From Planktotalea arctica (GTDB lineage: Bacteria > Pseudomonadota > Alphaproteobacteria > Rhodobacterales > Rhodobacteraceae): 64,000 nt of DNA. Positions within the stretch are counted from its first letter, which is position 1, and every line of letters begins with the position of its first letter. Location: NCBI RefSeq assembly GCF_002105285.1, contig NZ_MUHR01000008.1, forward strand, positions 1-64,000, given 5' to 3'. The translations under genes and the position numbers were made by a program. The notes beneath the pieces were generated by a model. That model searched no databases, was not told where the DNA came from, and saw nothing but the letters and a program-made list of their open reading frames with translations. Of this stretch, positions 17,929-25,677 are shown in pieces.

Positions 17929-18250
17929 GACGCCCCCCCTTTCGCAAAGCAGTTTTTGCGCCCGAAGCGTTACGAAAATGTGAGCCCCGAAATTGCTGCA
18001 GCGCAGCTATCGTGTAACGGAAATCCTGCAGCTGCCCTCGGGCCAATAATTTAAGGGATTTAGGTCAACATCTTCAATTTACTGAATGTATTCAAGGGCC
18101 ACACCAGCCCCCCTGCGACATTTTAGCATCCTGCGCCCAATCTGCTTTAACTGGTTTACCAAAGGGAAGAATCACGACTAGCCTGCCTGTAACGTACGTG
18201 CGCTAAGGTGCCATTTCACGATATCTTTCTGCGACTCCTGAGGGGACAAC
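17929..18250. promoter_or_regulatory. Divergent control region of the formate dehydrogenase locus
   Basis: This 322-bp gap separates the minus-strand DUF3305-fdh operon from the plus-strand 4Fe-4S gene, so it must hold both promoters. It is more AT-rich than its surroundings around 18045-18090 and contains an ACGTACGT palindrome near 18195. A strong TGAGGGG site precedes the ATG at 18251. I could not identify a specific regulator site. Confidence 0.5.
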
Positions 18251-20197
18251 ATGACGAAAACGCTGGTTCTATGCGACTGCCTCGGCAGTCAAAATATTGA
18301 CGCAGATCGGATCTCCAAGGCCAGCGGGTTGACCTGTTCGCGCGTCTATTCCAGTCTGTGCATGGATCAGCTCGATAGTGCGGCAAAAGAGCTGCAGGGC
18401 GGCAATGCGATCATCGCTTGCCAACAAGAACGCCAGCGATTTGAAGAGCTTGCCGAAGAATTAGAGATTGACAGCCCCGGCTTTGTCGACCTGCGTGATC
18501 GCGCAGGCTGGGGCGTCGGGGAGGGCGCACCAAAGATGGCCGCGCTCGCCGCAGAGGCGGCGTTGGAACTGCCCATGGGCAAGTCCGTTGACATCACTTC
18601 AGAGGGCACTTGTTTGATCCTTGGCGGCGCGGTGGCGCTTCAGGCCGCCAGCGAGCTTTGCGATATTCTAGCGGTCACTGTCCTGCTTGAGAGCGCGGAT
18701 GACATACCAACGGATCGCCGCTTTGACGTGGTACTCGGGCGCATCAAACATGTCAGCGGCGCGCTGGGTAGTTTCAAGGTAAAGTTCGACGGATTGCAGC
18801 AAATCACCCCCGGCGGACGCGGCGCTTTCGGGCTAAGCGATCCATTGAATGGCGCCACCTCCGAGTGCGATATTATACTTGATTTGACAGGCGAAACCGC
18901 GCTGGTTCAGGCCCCCGAAAAGCGCGAGGGTTACCTGCGCGCAGATCCCGGCTACGCCGCCGCCGTGGCAGCGGCGACGCTTGAGGCCTCGCAACTGATC
19001 GGCACCTTCGAAAAGCCGCTTTATGTGCGTTTGGAAACCAGCCTGTGCGCCCATAGCCGCGCAGAGCAGCCTGCCTGTTCCAACTGCCTCAACGTCTGCC
19101 CGACAGGTGCCATCATTTCAGCAGGCGAGCATGTCGCGATCGATCCTATGATCTGCGCAGGCTGCGGCTCTTGTTCTGCTGTATGTCCCTCTGGCGCGAT
19201 CACCTATGATGCGCCACCTGTAGACACGATCTTTCGCCGCCTCAGCACCTTGGCTGGGACCTATCGCAGCGCAGGGGGCACTGCCCCGCGCCTGCTCGTG
19301 CATGACGCCAGCCACGGCAATGAAATGATTTCCCTTGCTGCGCGTTTCTCGCGTGGTTTGCCCGCCGATGTGATCCCGCTCGAAGTCGACGCTATTTCAG
19401 GTTTTGGCCATGCGGAAATGCTCGCTGCGCTCGCTTGCGGCTTTGCGCAGGTGGATATCCTGATTTCGCCCAAGGCCGAAGTTGACGTGATCCTACCCCA
19501 AGCCGAGCTGGCCCGCGCGGTCGCTGGCGAGACGGCGGTGCAACTGCTTGACCCGAATGACCCCGACATGCTCTGCGATTTGCTGGACGAAGGTGCATCC
19601 AATCCGCTGCATGTCGATCCTATCCTGCCGATGGGCAGCCGGCGCCAAGTCGCACGTCTTAGCGCAAAGGCGATCCAGCCGGAGGCGGAGGTCATTACCC
19701 TGCCCGCTGGCGCACCCTACGGCGCAATCGTTGTCGATACCGAAGCCTGCACGCTGTGCCTGTCTTGCGTGTCGCTTTGCCCCTCCGGTGCGCTTGGCGA
19801 TAATGATGACAAACCGCAATTGCGCTTCCAAGAGGATGCCTGCCTGCAATGTGGTCTTTGCAGCAATATCTGCCCCGAGAAAGCGATCACCCTCGCGCCG
19901 CAGCTCGATCTCACCGACGCCGCATATACGCAAAAGGTCATGCACGAAGAAGAACCTTTTGCCTGCATCGAATGCGGCACGCTGTTCGGGGTGAAATCCA
20001 CCGTTGAAAAGATCACCGAAAAACTGGCAGGCAATCATCATATGTTCGCCACCTCGGAAGCGGCTAAAATGATCCAGATGTGCGACAATTGCCGTATTCA
20101 GGCGCAGTATCATTCAGAGAATAATCCGTTCCAAGGCAAGGAACGCCCGCGCGTGCGCACCTCGGAGGATTATTTTTCCAAGCGCAAGGATCACTGA
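18251..20197 (+). CDS. Multi-cluster 4Fe-4S protein of the formate dehydrogenase locus
   Basis: A 648-residue soluble iron-sulfur protein. Ferredoxin-type motifs include CSNCLNVCPTGA, CAGCGSCSAVCPSGA, CTLCLSCVSLCPSGA and CLQCGLCSNICPEKA, with further cysteines near the C-terminus (CIECGTLFG and MCDNCRI). The N-terminal part has an HdrA-like look (VLCDCLGSQNID) but no obvious flavin motif. It is divergent from the fdh operon and converges on a cytochrome c gene with a 7-bp overlap. It probably carries electrons for, or helps assemble, the formate dehydrogenase. The exact partner is unknown. Confidence 0.85.
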   Translation: MTKTLVLCDCLGSQNIDADRISKASGLTCSRVYSSLCMDQLDSAAKELQGGNAIIACQQERQRFEELAEELEIDSPGFVDLRDRAGWGVGEGAPKMAALAAEAALELPMGKSVDITSEGTCLILGGAVALQAASELCDILAVTVLLESADDIPTDRRFDVVLGRIKHVSGALGSFKVKFDGLQQITPGGRGAFGLSDPLNGATSECDIILDLTGETALVQAPEKREGYLRADPGYAAAVAAATLEASQLIGTFEKPLYVRLETSLCAHSRAEQPACSNCLNVCPTGAIISAGEHVAIDPMICAGCGSCSAVCPSGAITYDAPPVDTIFRRLSTLAGTYRSAGGTAPRLLVHDASHGNEMISLAARFSRGLPADVIPLEVDAISGFGHAEMLAALACGFAQVDILISPKAEVDVILPQAELARAVAGETAVQLLDPNDPDMLCDLLDEGASNPLHVDPILPMGSRRQVARLSAKAIQPEAEVITLPAGAPYGAIVVDTEACTLCLSCVSLCPSGALGDNDDKPQLRFQEDACLQCGLCSNICPEKAITLAPQLDLTDAAYTQKVMHEEEPFACIECGTLFGVKSTVEKITEKLAGNHHMFATSEAAKMIQMCDNCRIQAQYHSENNPFQGKERPRVRTSEDYFSKRKDH

Positions 20198-20916
20198 ATC
20201 TGGATTGGCGCGCCAAGGTCCGCCGGCTCGATCGAAGCGACGTAGGCGACGATTGCCTCGACCTCAGCCAGCGTCAGCTCGATCGGCGAAATCGGTGACG
20301 GCAGGTTCTCTGCAAAAGGGGCTGTCACATCTTCGATCTGGGTAAAGGCGGCGTGCGGTTTGAGCACGTAGAACGCGGTGAACCGCGCCTCCCAATCGTC
20401 AAAGCTGCGCATCAAAGCAAAGGAAGGCGTCGAGCCGATCGCCTTCATCTTGTTCTGCTCGTTCACCACATGGCAGCGCCCGCATTTGCCCAACGACACC
20501 TTCTCGCCAAGTACCGTATCGCCGGTGATTTCGAACACGTCCTCCACCGCAGCGACGACAATATCTGTGGAAAACAACTGCGTCCCGCCGGGTTTGAAGC
20601 CTTCAATCGTCCCCTTCCCCACATCTGAAAACAACCAGTCCTCAAAGCGCAGTGCAGGAGCAGCATCGCTCCCCTGAAAATGCCATATCTGATCACCTTG
20701 CCGAAACGCCGGCCTGCCATCCGCACCAAAAGCCACAGCGCCTGCATCCTCGTTCAAAGTAATCCTGATCCCGGTCTTGAGCGAAAACCGCGGCAGCAAA
20801 TGTTTGAAAAACCCCGTGTCGACCAACGCCTTAGGCGCGCTCAAATTAAAAGCGTTCTCATTCGCCAGCGCAGGCGTGCAAAAGAGACTCATAGCAAGAC
20901 AGATTTTTTTCAACAT
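20191..20916 (-). CDS. Periplasmic c-type cytochrome
   Basis: A 241-residue exported protein with signal peptide MLKKICLAMSLFCTPALA and a single haem c motif CGRCH (Cys145, Cys148, His149). The region before the haem motif (about residues 25-135) is not a standard cytochrome fold that I recognise. It sits inside the formate oxidation region and may accept electrons in the periplasm. No partner can be named from the sequence. Confidence 0.82.
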   Translation of the reverse strand: MLKKICLAMSLFCTPALANENAFNLSAPKALVDTGFFKHLLPRFSLKTGIRITLNEDAGAVAFGADGRPAFRQGDQIWHFQGSDAAPALRFEDWLFSDVGKGTIEGFKPGGTQLFSTDIVVAAVEDVFEITGDTVLGEKVSLGKCGRCHVVNEQNKMKAIGSTPSFALMRSFDDWEARFTAFYVLKPHAAFTQIEDVTAPFAENLPSPISPIELTLAEVEAIVAYVASIEPADLGAPIQIQ

Positions 20917-21010
20917 CGCGGCCCCCGCCTGTGCGCATACGGTTGCACATCAGCCTAAGAGCGCTAGGGTCACCACGTCAACATTGCTTATCAAAGGAAG
21001 GACCAAGCCC

Positions 21011-21202
21011 GTGAGCGAAGACTTTAACATGTCCATGCGTAAGTTTCTCAAACAGGTGGGGGTCACATCTCAGCAAGCCATAGAAGAGGCGATGCGCACT
21101 GCAGAGGGCACAAGCGGCAAGAGCTTTGAGGCCAAAATGGTTCTGACCATCGACGGGATTGCGCTTGAGCATGTCGTCACCGGCAAGATCGACGGCGCAT
21201 AA
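21011..21202 (+). CDS. DUF6494-type small protein
   Basis: A 63-residue protein starting at GTG 21011 with AAGGAAGG 9 bp upstream. Its core MSMRKFLKQVGVTSQQAIEE resembles the small DUF6494 family. An ATG six codons in is an alternative start. The stop is directly followed by the mrp start codon (21203), so the two are co-translated. Function unknown. Confidence 0.75.
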   Translation: MSEDFNMSMRKFLKQVGVTSQQAIEEAMRTAEGTSGKSFEAKMVLTIDGIALEHVVTGKIDGA

Positions 21203-22258
21203 GTGACTATTTCTCGCGAAGAGGTATTGGCCTGCCTGAAAGAGGTCAACGATCCATCCGGCACCGACATGGTCGCAGCGGGCCTTGTGCGCGCGTTGAA
21301 CGTCGATGACGGGGCCGTGCGATTCGTCATGGAGGTCGCCAGTCCGGAGCCATATTTGCCGGTGAAGGCCGAAGCCGAGGCGAAACTCACCGCCCTCGGC
21401 GCGACATCCGTCTCTGTCGTGATGACCGCCCATAGCGAAAAAGCGCCGCCACCCGATCTCAAGCCAAGCCGCTCCGCCCAGCCCAAAGGCCCCGAGAAAA
21501 TTCCCGGTGTGGACCGCATCATTGCGATTGCGTCCGGCAAAGGCGGCGTCGGTAAATCCACCGTCGCCTCAAATCTCGCCTGCGCGCTGGCAGCCGAAGG
21601 TCGCCGCGTCGGCATGCTGGATGCAGATGTCTACGGCCCCTCGCAGCCGCGCATGCTTGGCGTGTCGGGGCGCCCGCAAAGCCCTGATGGCAAACTCATT
21701 TTACCGCTGCGCAATTACGGCGTCACCATGATGTCCATCGGCCTTATGACCAACGAAGATCAAGCAGTTGTCTGGCGTGGACCAATGCTTATGGGCGCTT
21801 TGCAGCAGATGATGATGCAGGTGCAGTGGGGGGCGCTGGATGTGCTGATCGTCGATCTGCCGCCGGGCACGGGGGACGTGCAAATGACCCTCGCACAAAA
21901 GGCCCATGTGGACGGTGCTATCATCGTTTCCACCCCGCAGGACGTCGCCCTTCTGGATGCGCGCAAAGGCATTGATATGTTCAACCAGCTTGGCACGCCC
22001 ATACTGGGGATGATCGAAAACATGAGCACGCATATTTGCTCGGCTTGTGGTCACGAGGAACATGTCTTCGGTCACGGCGGCGTCGCTCTGGAAGCAGAGA
22101 AATTAGGCGTGCCTTTGCTCGCGGAAATCCCGCTGCATCTGGACATTCGCATGGCCGCAGACGGCGGCGCACCCATCGTTGTGTCCAAACCCGAAAGCGC
22201 GCAGGCGCAGGCGTTCCGCGCAGTCGCCAAAGCGATGATTGCAGCGGGTCAGGCATGA
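21203..22258 (+). CDS. mrp: Mrp/NBP35 family Fe-S carrier ATPase (ApbC)
   Basis: A 351-residue P-loop protein starting at GTG, directly after the previous stop. The N-terminus has a DUF59/MIP18-like region and the deviant Walker A is GKGGVGKST. DADVYGPSQPRMLG, IVDLPPGTGD and the C-terminal cluster-binding pair CSACGHEEHVFGHGG all match Mrp proteins. These deliver 4Fe-4S clusters to client enzymes. With Fe-S-rich formate dehydrogenase genes next door, that enzyme is a possible client. It overlaps the next gene by 4 bp. Confidence 0.94.
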   Translation: MTISREEVLACLKEVNDPSGTDMVAAGLVRALNVDDGAVRFVMEVASPEPYLPVKAEAEAKLTALGATSVSVVMTAHSEKAPPPDLKPSRSAQPKGPEKIPGVDRIIAIASGKGGVGKSTVASNLACALAAEGRRVGMLDADVYGPSQPRMLGVSGRPQSPDGKLILPLRNYGVTMMSIGLMTNEDQAVVWRGPMLMGALQQMMMQVQWGALDVLIVDLPPGTGDVQMTLAQKAHVDGAIIVSTPQDVALLDARKGIDMFNQLGTPILGMIENMSTHICSACGHEEHVFGHGGVALEAEKLGVPLLAEIPLHLDIRMAADGGAPIVVSKPESAQAQAFRAVAKAMIAAGQA

Positions 22259-22962
22259 GCACGCCCAGCTTTCCACCGCTGTTCAATGGCCAGTCTGTCG
22301 AGGGGCGCACAGACCCGTTCGACAAGGCCTGCATCGAGGCGATCAAAGGCTGCGATGCGGGGCTGGTTGTCTATAATCTCGGCGCGAACATGCTGCGCGC
22401 CGCCATCGTTTTCGCGCCCGATGTAGCGCTGAAAGAGGGCATGGCGATCCTGCCGCTCTGCGGTGTCGGCTTTCAAAACGCCCTTGGCGCGCTGGCCCCT
22501 CCTGAGGTCGCGGTGCACCTCGATTGGAACGGCGGCCTGCGCATCAATGGCGCAAGCTGCGGGCGTTTCCGCATTGCCGCCTCCGGCACTGATCCGGAGG
22601 TGGAACCGGATTGGCTTGTCGTAGGGCTAGAATTGCCGCTTTGGCCCGAAAGCGATGACACGGGCCTGACACCCGATCAGACCACGCTATATGCGGAGGG
22701 CTGCGTCGAAGTGGACGCCGCCGCACTGCTTGAATCATGGGTCAAACACTCGCTGGTCGGGATTAACCGCTGGCTGGACGAGGGCGTCGCGCCTTTGCAC
22801 AAGGACTGGCGCGGCCTTGCGCATGGCATGGGTGATCCCATTGAAAACGCGGGGCAATCTGGTGTCTTTTTAGGCGTTGACGAAAATTTCGGCATGCTCC
22901 TGCGCGACGATGCAGCAAAAACTTGTTTGATCCCCCTCACTTCTGTTCTGGAGACACATTGA
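22255..22962 (+). CDS. Biotin/lipoate protein ligase-like protein (DUF4444)
   Basis: A 235-residue protein with a BPL/LplA-like N-terminal core (VALKEGMAILPLCGVGFQNA, WNGGLRINGASCGRFRI) and a C-terminal DUF4444-type part. The ATG at 22255 overlaps the mrp stop as ATGA. I do not see the classical GRGRxG ligase motif, so catalytic ligation is doubtful. It may bind a cofactor or protein instead. It is followed 1 bp later by DUF6505. Confidence 0.75.
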   Translation: MSTPSFPPLFNGQSVEGRTDPFDKACIEAIKGCDAGLVVYNLGANMLRAAIVFAPDVALKEGMAILPLCGVGFQNALGALAPPEVAVHLDWNGGLRINGASCGRFRIAASGTDPEVEPDWLVVGLELPLWPESDDTGLTPDQTTLYAEGCVEVDAAALLESWVKHSLVGINRWLDEGVAPLHKDWRGLAHGMGDPIENAGQSGVFLGVDENFGMLLRDDAAKTCLIPLTSVLETH

Positions 22963-22963
22963 C

Positions 22964-23470
22964 ATGAAACTCGCCCGCGCCATTCATTTTGACGAAAGCG
23001 ATATGAACGTCTTTCACGTCCCCGCCCGCACGGGCGAGTGGTGCATTTCCGGGGGGTTTGAATTCTCCGATTGGGGCAGCGGTGATTTGGTCGGCAAGGC
23101 GCGTCAGGCATTCAGCAATGGCTGGCTGGGCGTAGAAACCTTTGGCCGCGTCAGTTTCGTCGCCGTCACGCAAGTAGAACCGAACGAGATCGAGGCCCTG
23201 ACCCTTGCACTCGCCCAGCATTTTGTCGATATCTATGGCGCACCCTCGCTAGAACAGGCCCTGCCCGTCGCTGCTGAGGAATTGCGCCAGATGTCAGACC
23301 TTTGCGATGAGCAGGACGCGAACACCGTGCTGGCCGTATCACGCGAATTGACGGATGCAGGCGTGCGCGAGGCCTTTCGCGCAATCGAGGCGCGCGAGGC
23401 GAGCCTTGATCAATTTGCTATCCACGGCTCTCTCGATGAAGACGATCATGGGCACGGGCATTCGCACTAA
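22964..23470 (+). CDS. DUF6505-type protein with His-rich tail
   Basis: A 168-residue soluble protein starting MKLARAIHFDESDMNVFHVP and ending in a short histidine-rich tail (DDHGHGHSH) that could bind a metal. It starts 1 bp after the previous stop and closes a four-gene run DUF6494-mrp-ligase-like-DUF6505. Function unknown; its steady company with the formate dehydrogenase genes is suggestive only. Confidence 0.75.
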   Translation: MKLARAIHFDESDMNVFHVPARTGEWCISGGFEFSDWGSGDLVGKARQAFSNGWLGVETFGRVSFVAVTQVEPNEIEALTLALAQHFVDIYGAPSLEQALPVAAEELRQMSDLCDEQDANTVLAVSRELTDAGVREAFRAIEAREASLDQFAIHGSLDEDDHGHGHSH

Positions 23471-23684
23471 GTTCTAGAGCCTTAACACCCAAACCGCCCC
23501 CCAATCACAGGCAGGTTGCTTTCTGCGTCAATGCTTTGCTAAGGCCCCCCAGCCCGTGTTTTACCGCCGTATTGGCCATGAACTTTAGCTTTTCCTAGGT
23601 TTCACGCCCGTTAAACCTAAGAACATGCGCGCGATCTACAACCTCCCTGTTTGAAGCCGCGCGCATTTGCGATAGGTAAATCCA

Positions 23685-24251
23685 ATGAGCCAAGACTTCG
23701 CCAAATCATTCCCCCTGAAACCAGCCCGTGTCCACGAAGCCAGCGGTCCGGGCAATGCCACGCTCGCCGCTATCTGCGCCGCCGGCGTGCAAGGGCCAGT
23801 TCTGTGGATTCGCGACGCATGGAGACCCGAGAGCATTAACCCATTAGGACTTAATGCCTTTTTTGATCCCTCCAGATTACTCGTCGCGCAGGTAAAAGAC
23901 CAGATCGAGGGCCTTGCCGTTGCCGAAGAGGCCCTGCGCGATAGTGCCGTCCCCTTGGTCATCCAAGAGATCAGCGAACCTCTTAGCCTCATTCAGGGAC
24001 GGCGCTTGCAACTCTCTGCAAAGGCAGGGAAATCTACCGGCCTGTGTTTGATTTCCGAGGGTATGGGCAGCAACGCCGCCGAATCCCGCTGGCACTGCGC
24101 ACCACTTTTCGATCCGTTTTCAGAGCCTGCGGACTCGACTCTGCAGCGTTGGGAACTTATTAAGAACAAATCAGGAACATTAAGGTCTTGGCATGTTCGA
24201 TGGGATACAGCGTCGCGTCGTCTCCATCTGGTTTCCCCGGCTGGCGAGTGA
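23685..24251 (+). CDS. imuA: ImuA-type mutagenesis protein
   Basis: A 188-residue protein in the position and size range of alphaproteobacterial ImuA, a RecA-like accessory of the ImuB-DnaE2 translesion system. It contains GPVLWIRDAWRPESINPLGL, SRLLVAQVKDQIEGLAVAEEALR and SRRLHLVSPAGE. No intact Walker A is visible, as in many short ImuA proteins. It overlaps imuB by 59 bp in another frame. A LexA-type box lies inside this overlap region's upstream edge. Confidence 0.85.
   Translation: MSQDFAKSFPLKPARVHEASGPGNATLAAICAAGVQGPVLWIRDAWRPESINPLGLNAFFDPSRLLVAQVKDQIEGLAVAEEALRDSAVPLVIQEISEPLSLIQGRRLQLSAKAGKSTGLCLISEGMGSNAAESRWHCAPLFDPFSEPADSTLQRWELIKNKSGTLRSWHVRWDTASRRLHLVSPAGE
24164..24178 (+). 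promoter_or_regulatory. LexA-type SOS box GAAC-N7-GAAC
   Basis: GAACAAATCAGGAAC is a perfect match to the direct-repeat LexA site described for Rhodobacter-type alphaproteobacteria (GTTC-N7-GTTC read on the other strand). It lies in the 3' part of imuA, 14 bp before the imuB ATG. Eight fixed bases occur by chance about once per 65 kb per orientation, so position rather than rarity is the argument. Confidence 0.5.
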
Positions 24252-25677
24252 TCGCGTTTTACGGATGCGCCCGATAGAGGGGCCATTCGCGTTGACGCAC
24301 ACTTTGGGCAATACCAACCGGATTTATTGCCTGAATAGCGCGGCCGAACACCTTGGCCTGTCGCGCGGCATGCCGTTTTCCGATGCGCGCGCGTTCTGCC
24401 CTGATCTGCAAAGCCGCCCTGCCGATCCGCGCGATGATCTGCGCTTTCAACATGCCTTGCGCCGCTGGGCCGTGCGCTATTGTCCTTGGGTCGGGCTTGA
24501 GGACGAGGACGGTTTGGTCCTTGATATCACAGGCACAGCCCATCTGTTCGGCGGCGAAGCAGAGCTGCTGATGGATATGCGCCAACGGCTTTCACGTGCA
24601 GGCATAGGCGCCCGCATTGGCCTTGGCGATTCTCGCGGCGCGGCATGGGCGTTGGCGCGTCACGGCGAGGGTAGCGCACCAATTGGCGGCGCTCTGGACG
24701 CGCTCAAAGGCCTCCCCGTGGCGGCCCTGCGCCTTGAGGAAAAAACAGCCACCGCCCTTGGCCGCCTTGGCCTGCGCAGCATCGGCGATTTGGCAAATGC
24801 CGCGCGCGCGCCGCTCACCCGCCGCTTCGGTCCCTCCCTGCTCATGCGCCTCGATCAAGCGCTCGGGTATCAGCCCGAGCAAATCACCCCGCTCAAAGAT
24901 CCGCCTCATTATGGCGTGCGCATGACCCTGCCCGAGCCTATCGGGATCAGCAGCGATGTCTTGGCGGGCACAGAACGCCTGCTGGTCCAACTTTGCGCTA
25001 AACTCAAAGCGCGCGAAACAGGCGCGCGCATTCTCTGCCTCACCCTGCGGCGCGTTGATCAGGACAGCCAACAGGTCGAACTGCGCCTCGCCCGCCCCAT
25101 GCGCGAGGCTGCACGCATTTTGCCCCTGTTCGAGCGCGGCATAAGCGATGTGGACGCAGGCTACGGCATAGACCAAATGCGCCTTGAAGCCGTGCAGGTC
25201 GAACCCATGCCCGTGCAGCAACTCAGCCACGTCTCAACAGGGAGCAAGGACCGTCTCGATGATCTGATCACCCGCATCGGCACGCGCATCGGGCTAGAAA
25301 ATGTGCAGCGCTTTCTGCCCGCTGACAGCCATATCCCCGAACGTAGTTTCCTCATCGCCCCCGCCGCCTACTCCATGCCAGAACGCTCGTGGGTAAACAT
25401 ACGCCCGCGTCCGCTGCATATCTTTCCACCCAATCCTTTGCTCGGCGCGCCAGAAACCCCGATCCCGCCAAAACACTTCCGTTGGCGGCGCATGTCCTTA
25501 GCCACCGCACGCAGCACAGGCCCCGAACGCATCGCGCCAGAATGGTGGCTAGAGGAGGACAGCTGGCGCAGCGGCGTGCGCGATTACTGGGTCATCGAAA
25601 CACGTCAAGGCCGCCGGCTATGGCTGTTTTATACTCCCCAAAACCCCGGCTGGTTCGTTCAAGGCGAATTCGCATGA
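24193..25677 (+). CDS. imuB: ImuB, Y-family polymerase-like mutagenesis protein
   Basis: A 494-residue Y-family homologue. The start RRVVSIWFPRLASDRVLRM and FCPDLQSRPADPRDD, WVGLEDEDGLVLDITG and LGDSRGAAWALARHG regions fit ImuB. The helix-hairpin-helix region (LGRLGLRSIGDLANA) and little-finger-like region follow. ImuB proteins lack the acidic polymerase triad and act as hubs linking DnaE2 to the beta clamp. It overlaps dnaE2 by 4 bp. Confidence 0.93.
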   Translation: MFDGIQRRVVSIWFPRLASDRVLRMRPIEGPFALTHTLGNTNRIYCLNSAAEHLGLSRGMPFSDARAFCPDLQSRPADPRDDLRFQHALRRWAVRYCPWVGLEDEDGLVLDITGTAHLFGGEAELLMDMRQRLSRAGIGARIGLGDSRGAAWALARHGEGSAPIGGALDALKGLPVAALRLEEKTATALGRLGLRSIGDLANAARAPLTRRFGPSLLMRLDQALGYQPEQITPLKDPPHYGVRMTLPEPIGISSDVLAGTERLLVQLCAKLKARETGARILCLTLRRVDQDSQQVELRLARPMREAARILPLFERGISDVDAGYGIDQMRLEAVQVEPMPVQQLSHVSTGSKDRLDDLITRIGTRIGLENVQRFLPADSHIPERSFLIAPAAYSMPERSWVNIRPRPLHIFPPNPLLGAPETPIPPKHFRWRRMSLATARSTGPERIAPEWWLEEDSWRSGVRDYWVIETRQGRRLWLFYTPQNPGWFVQGEFA

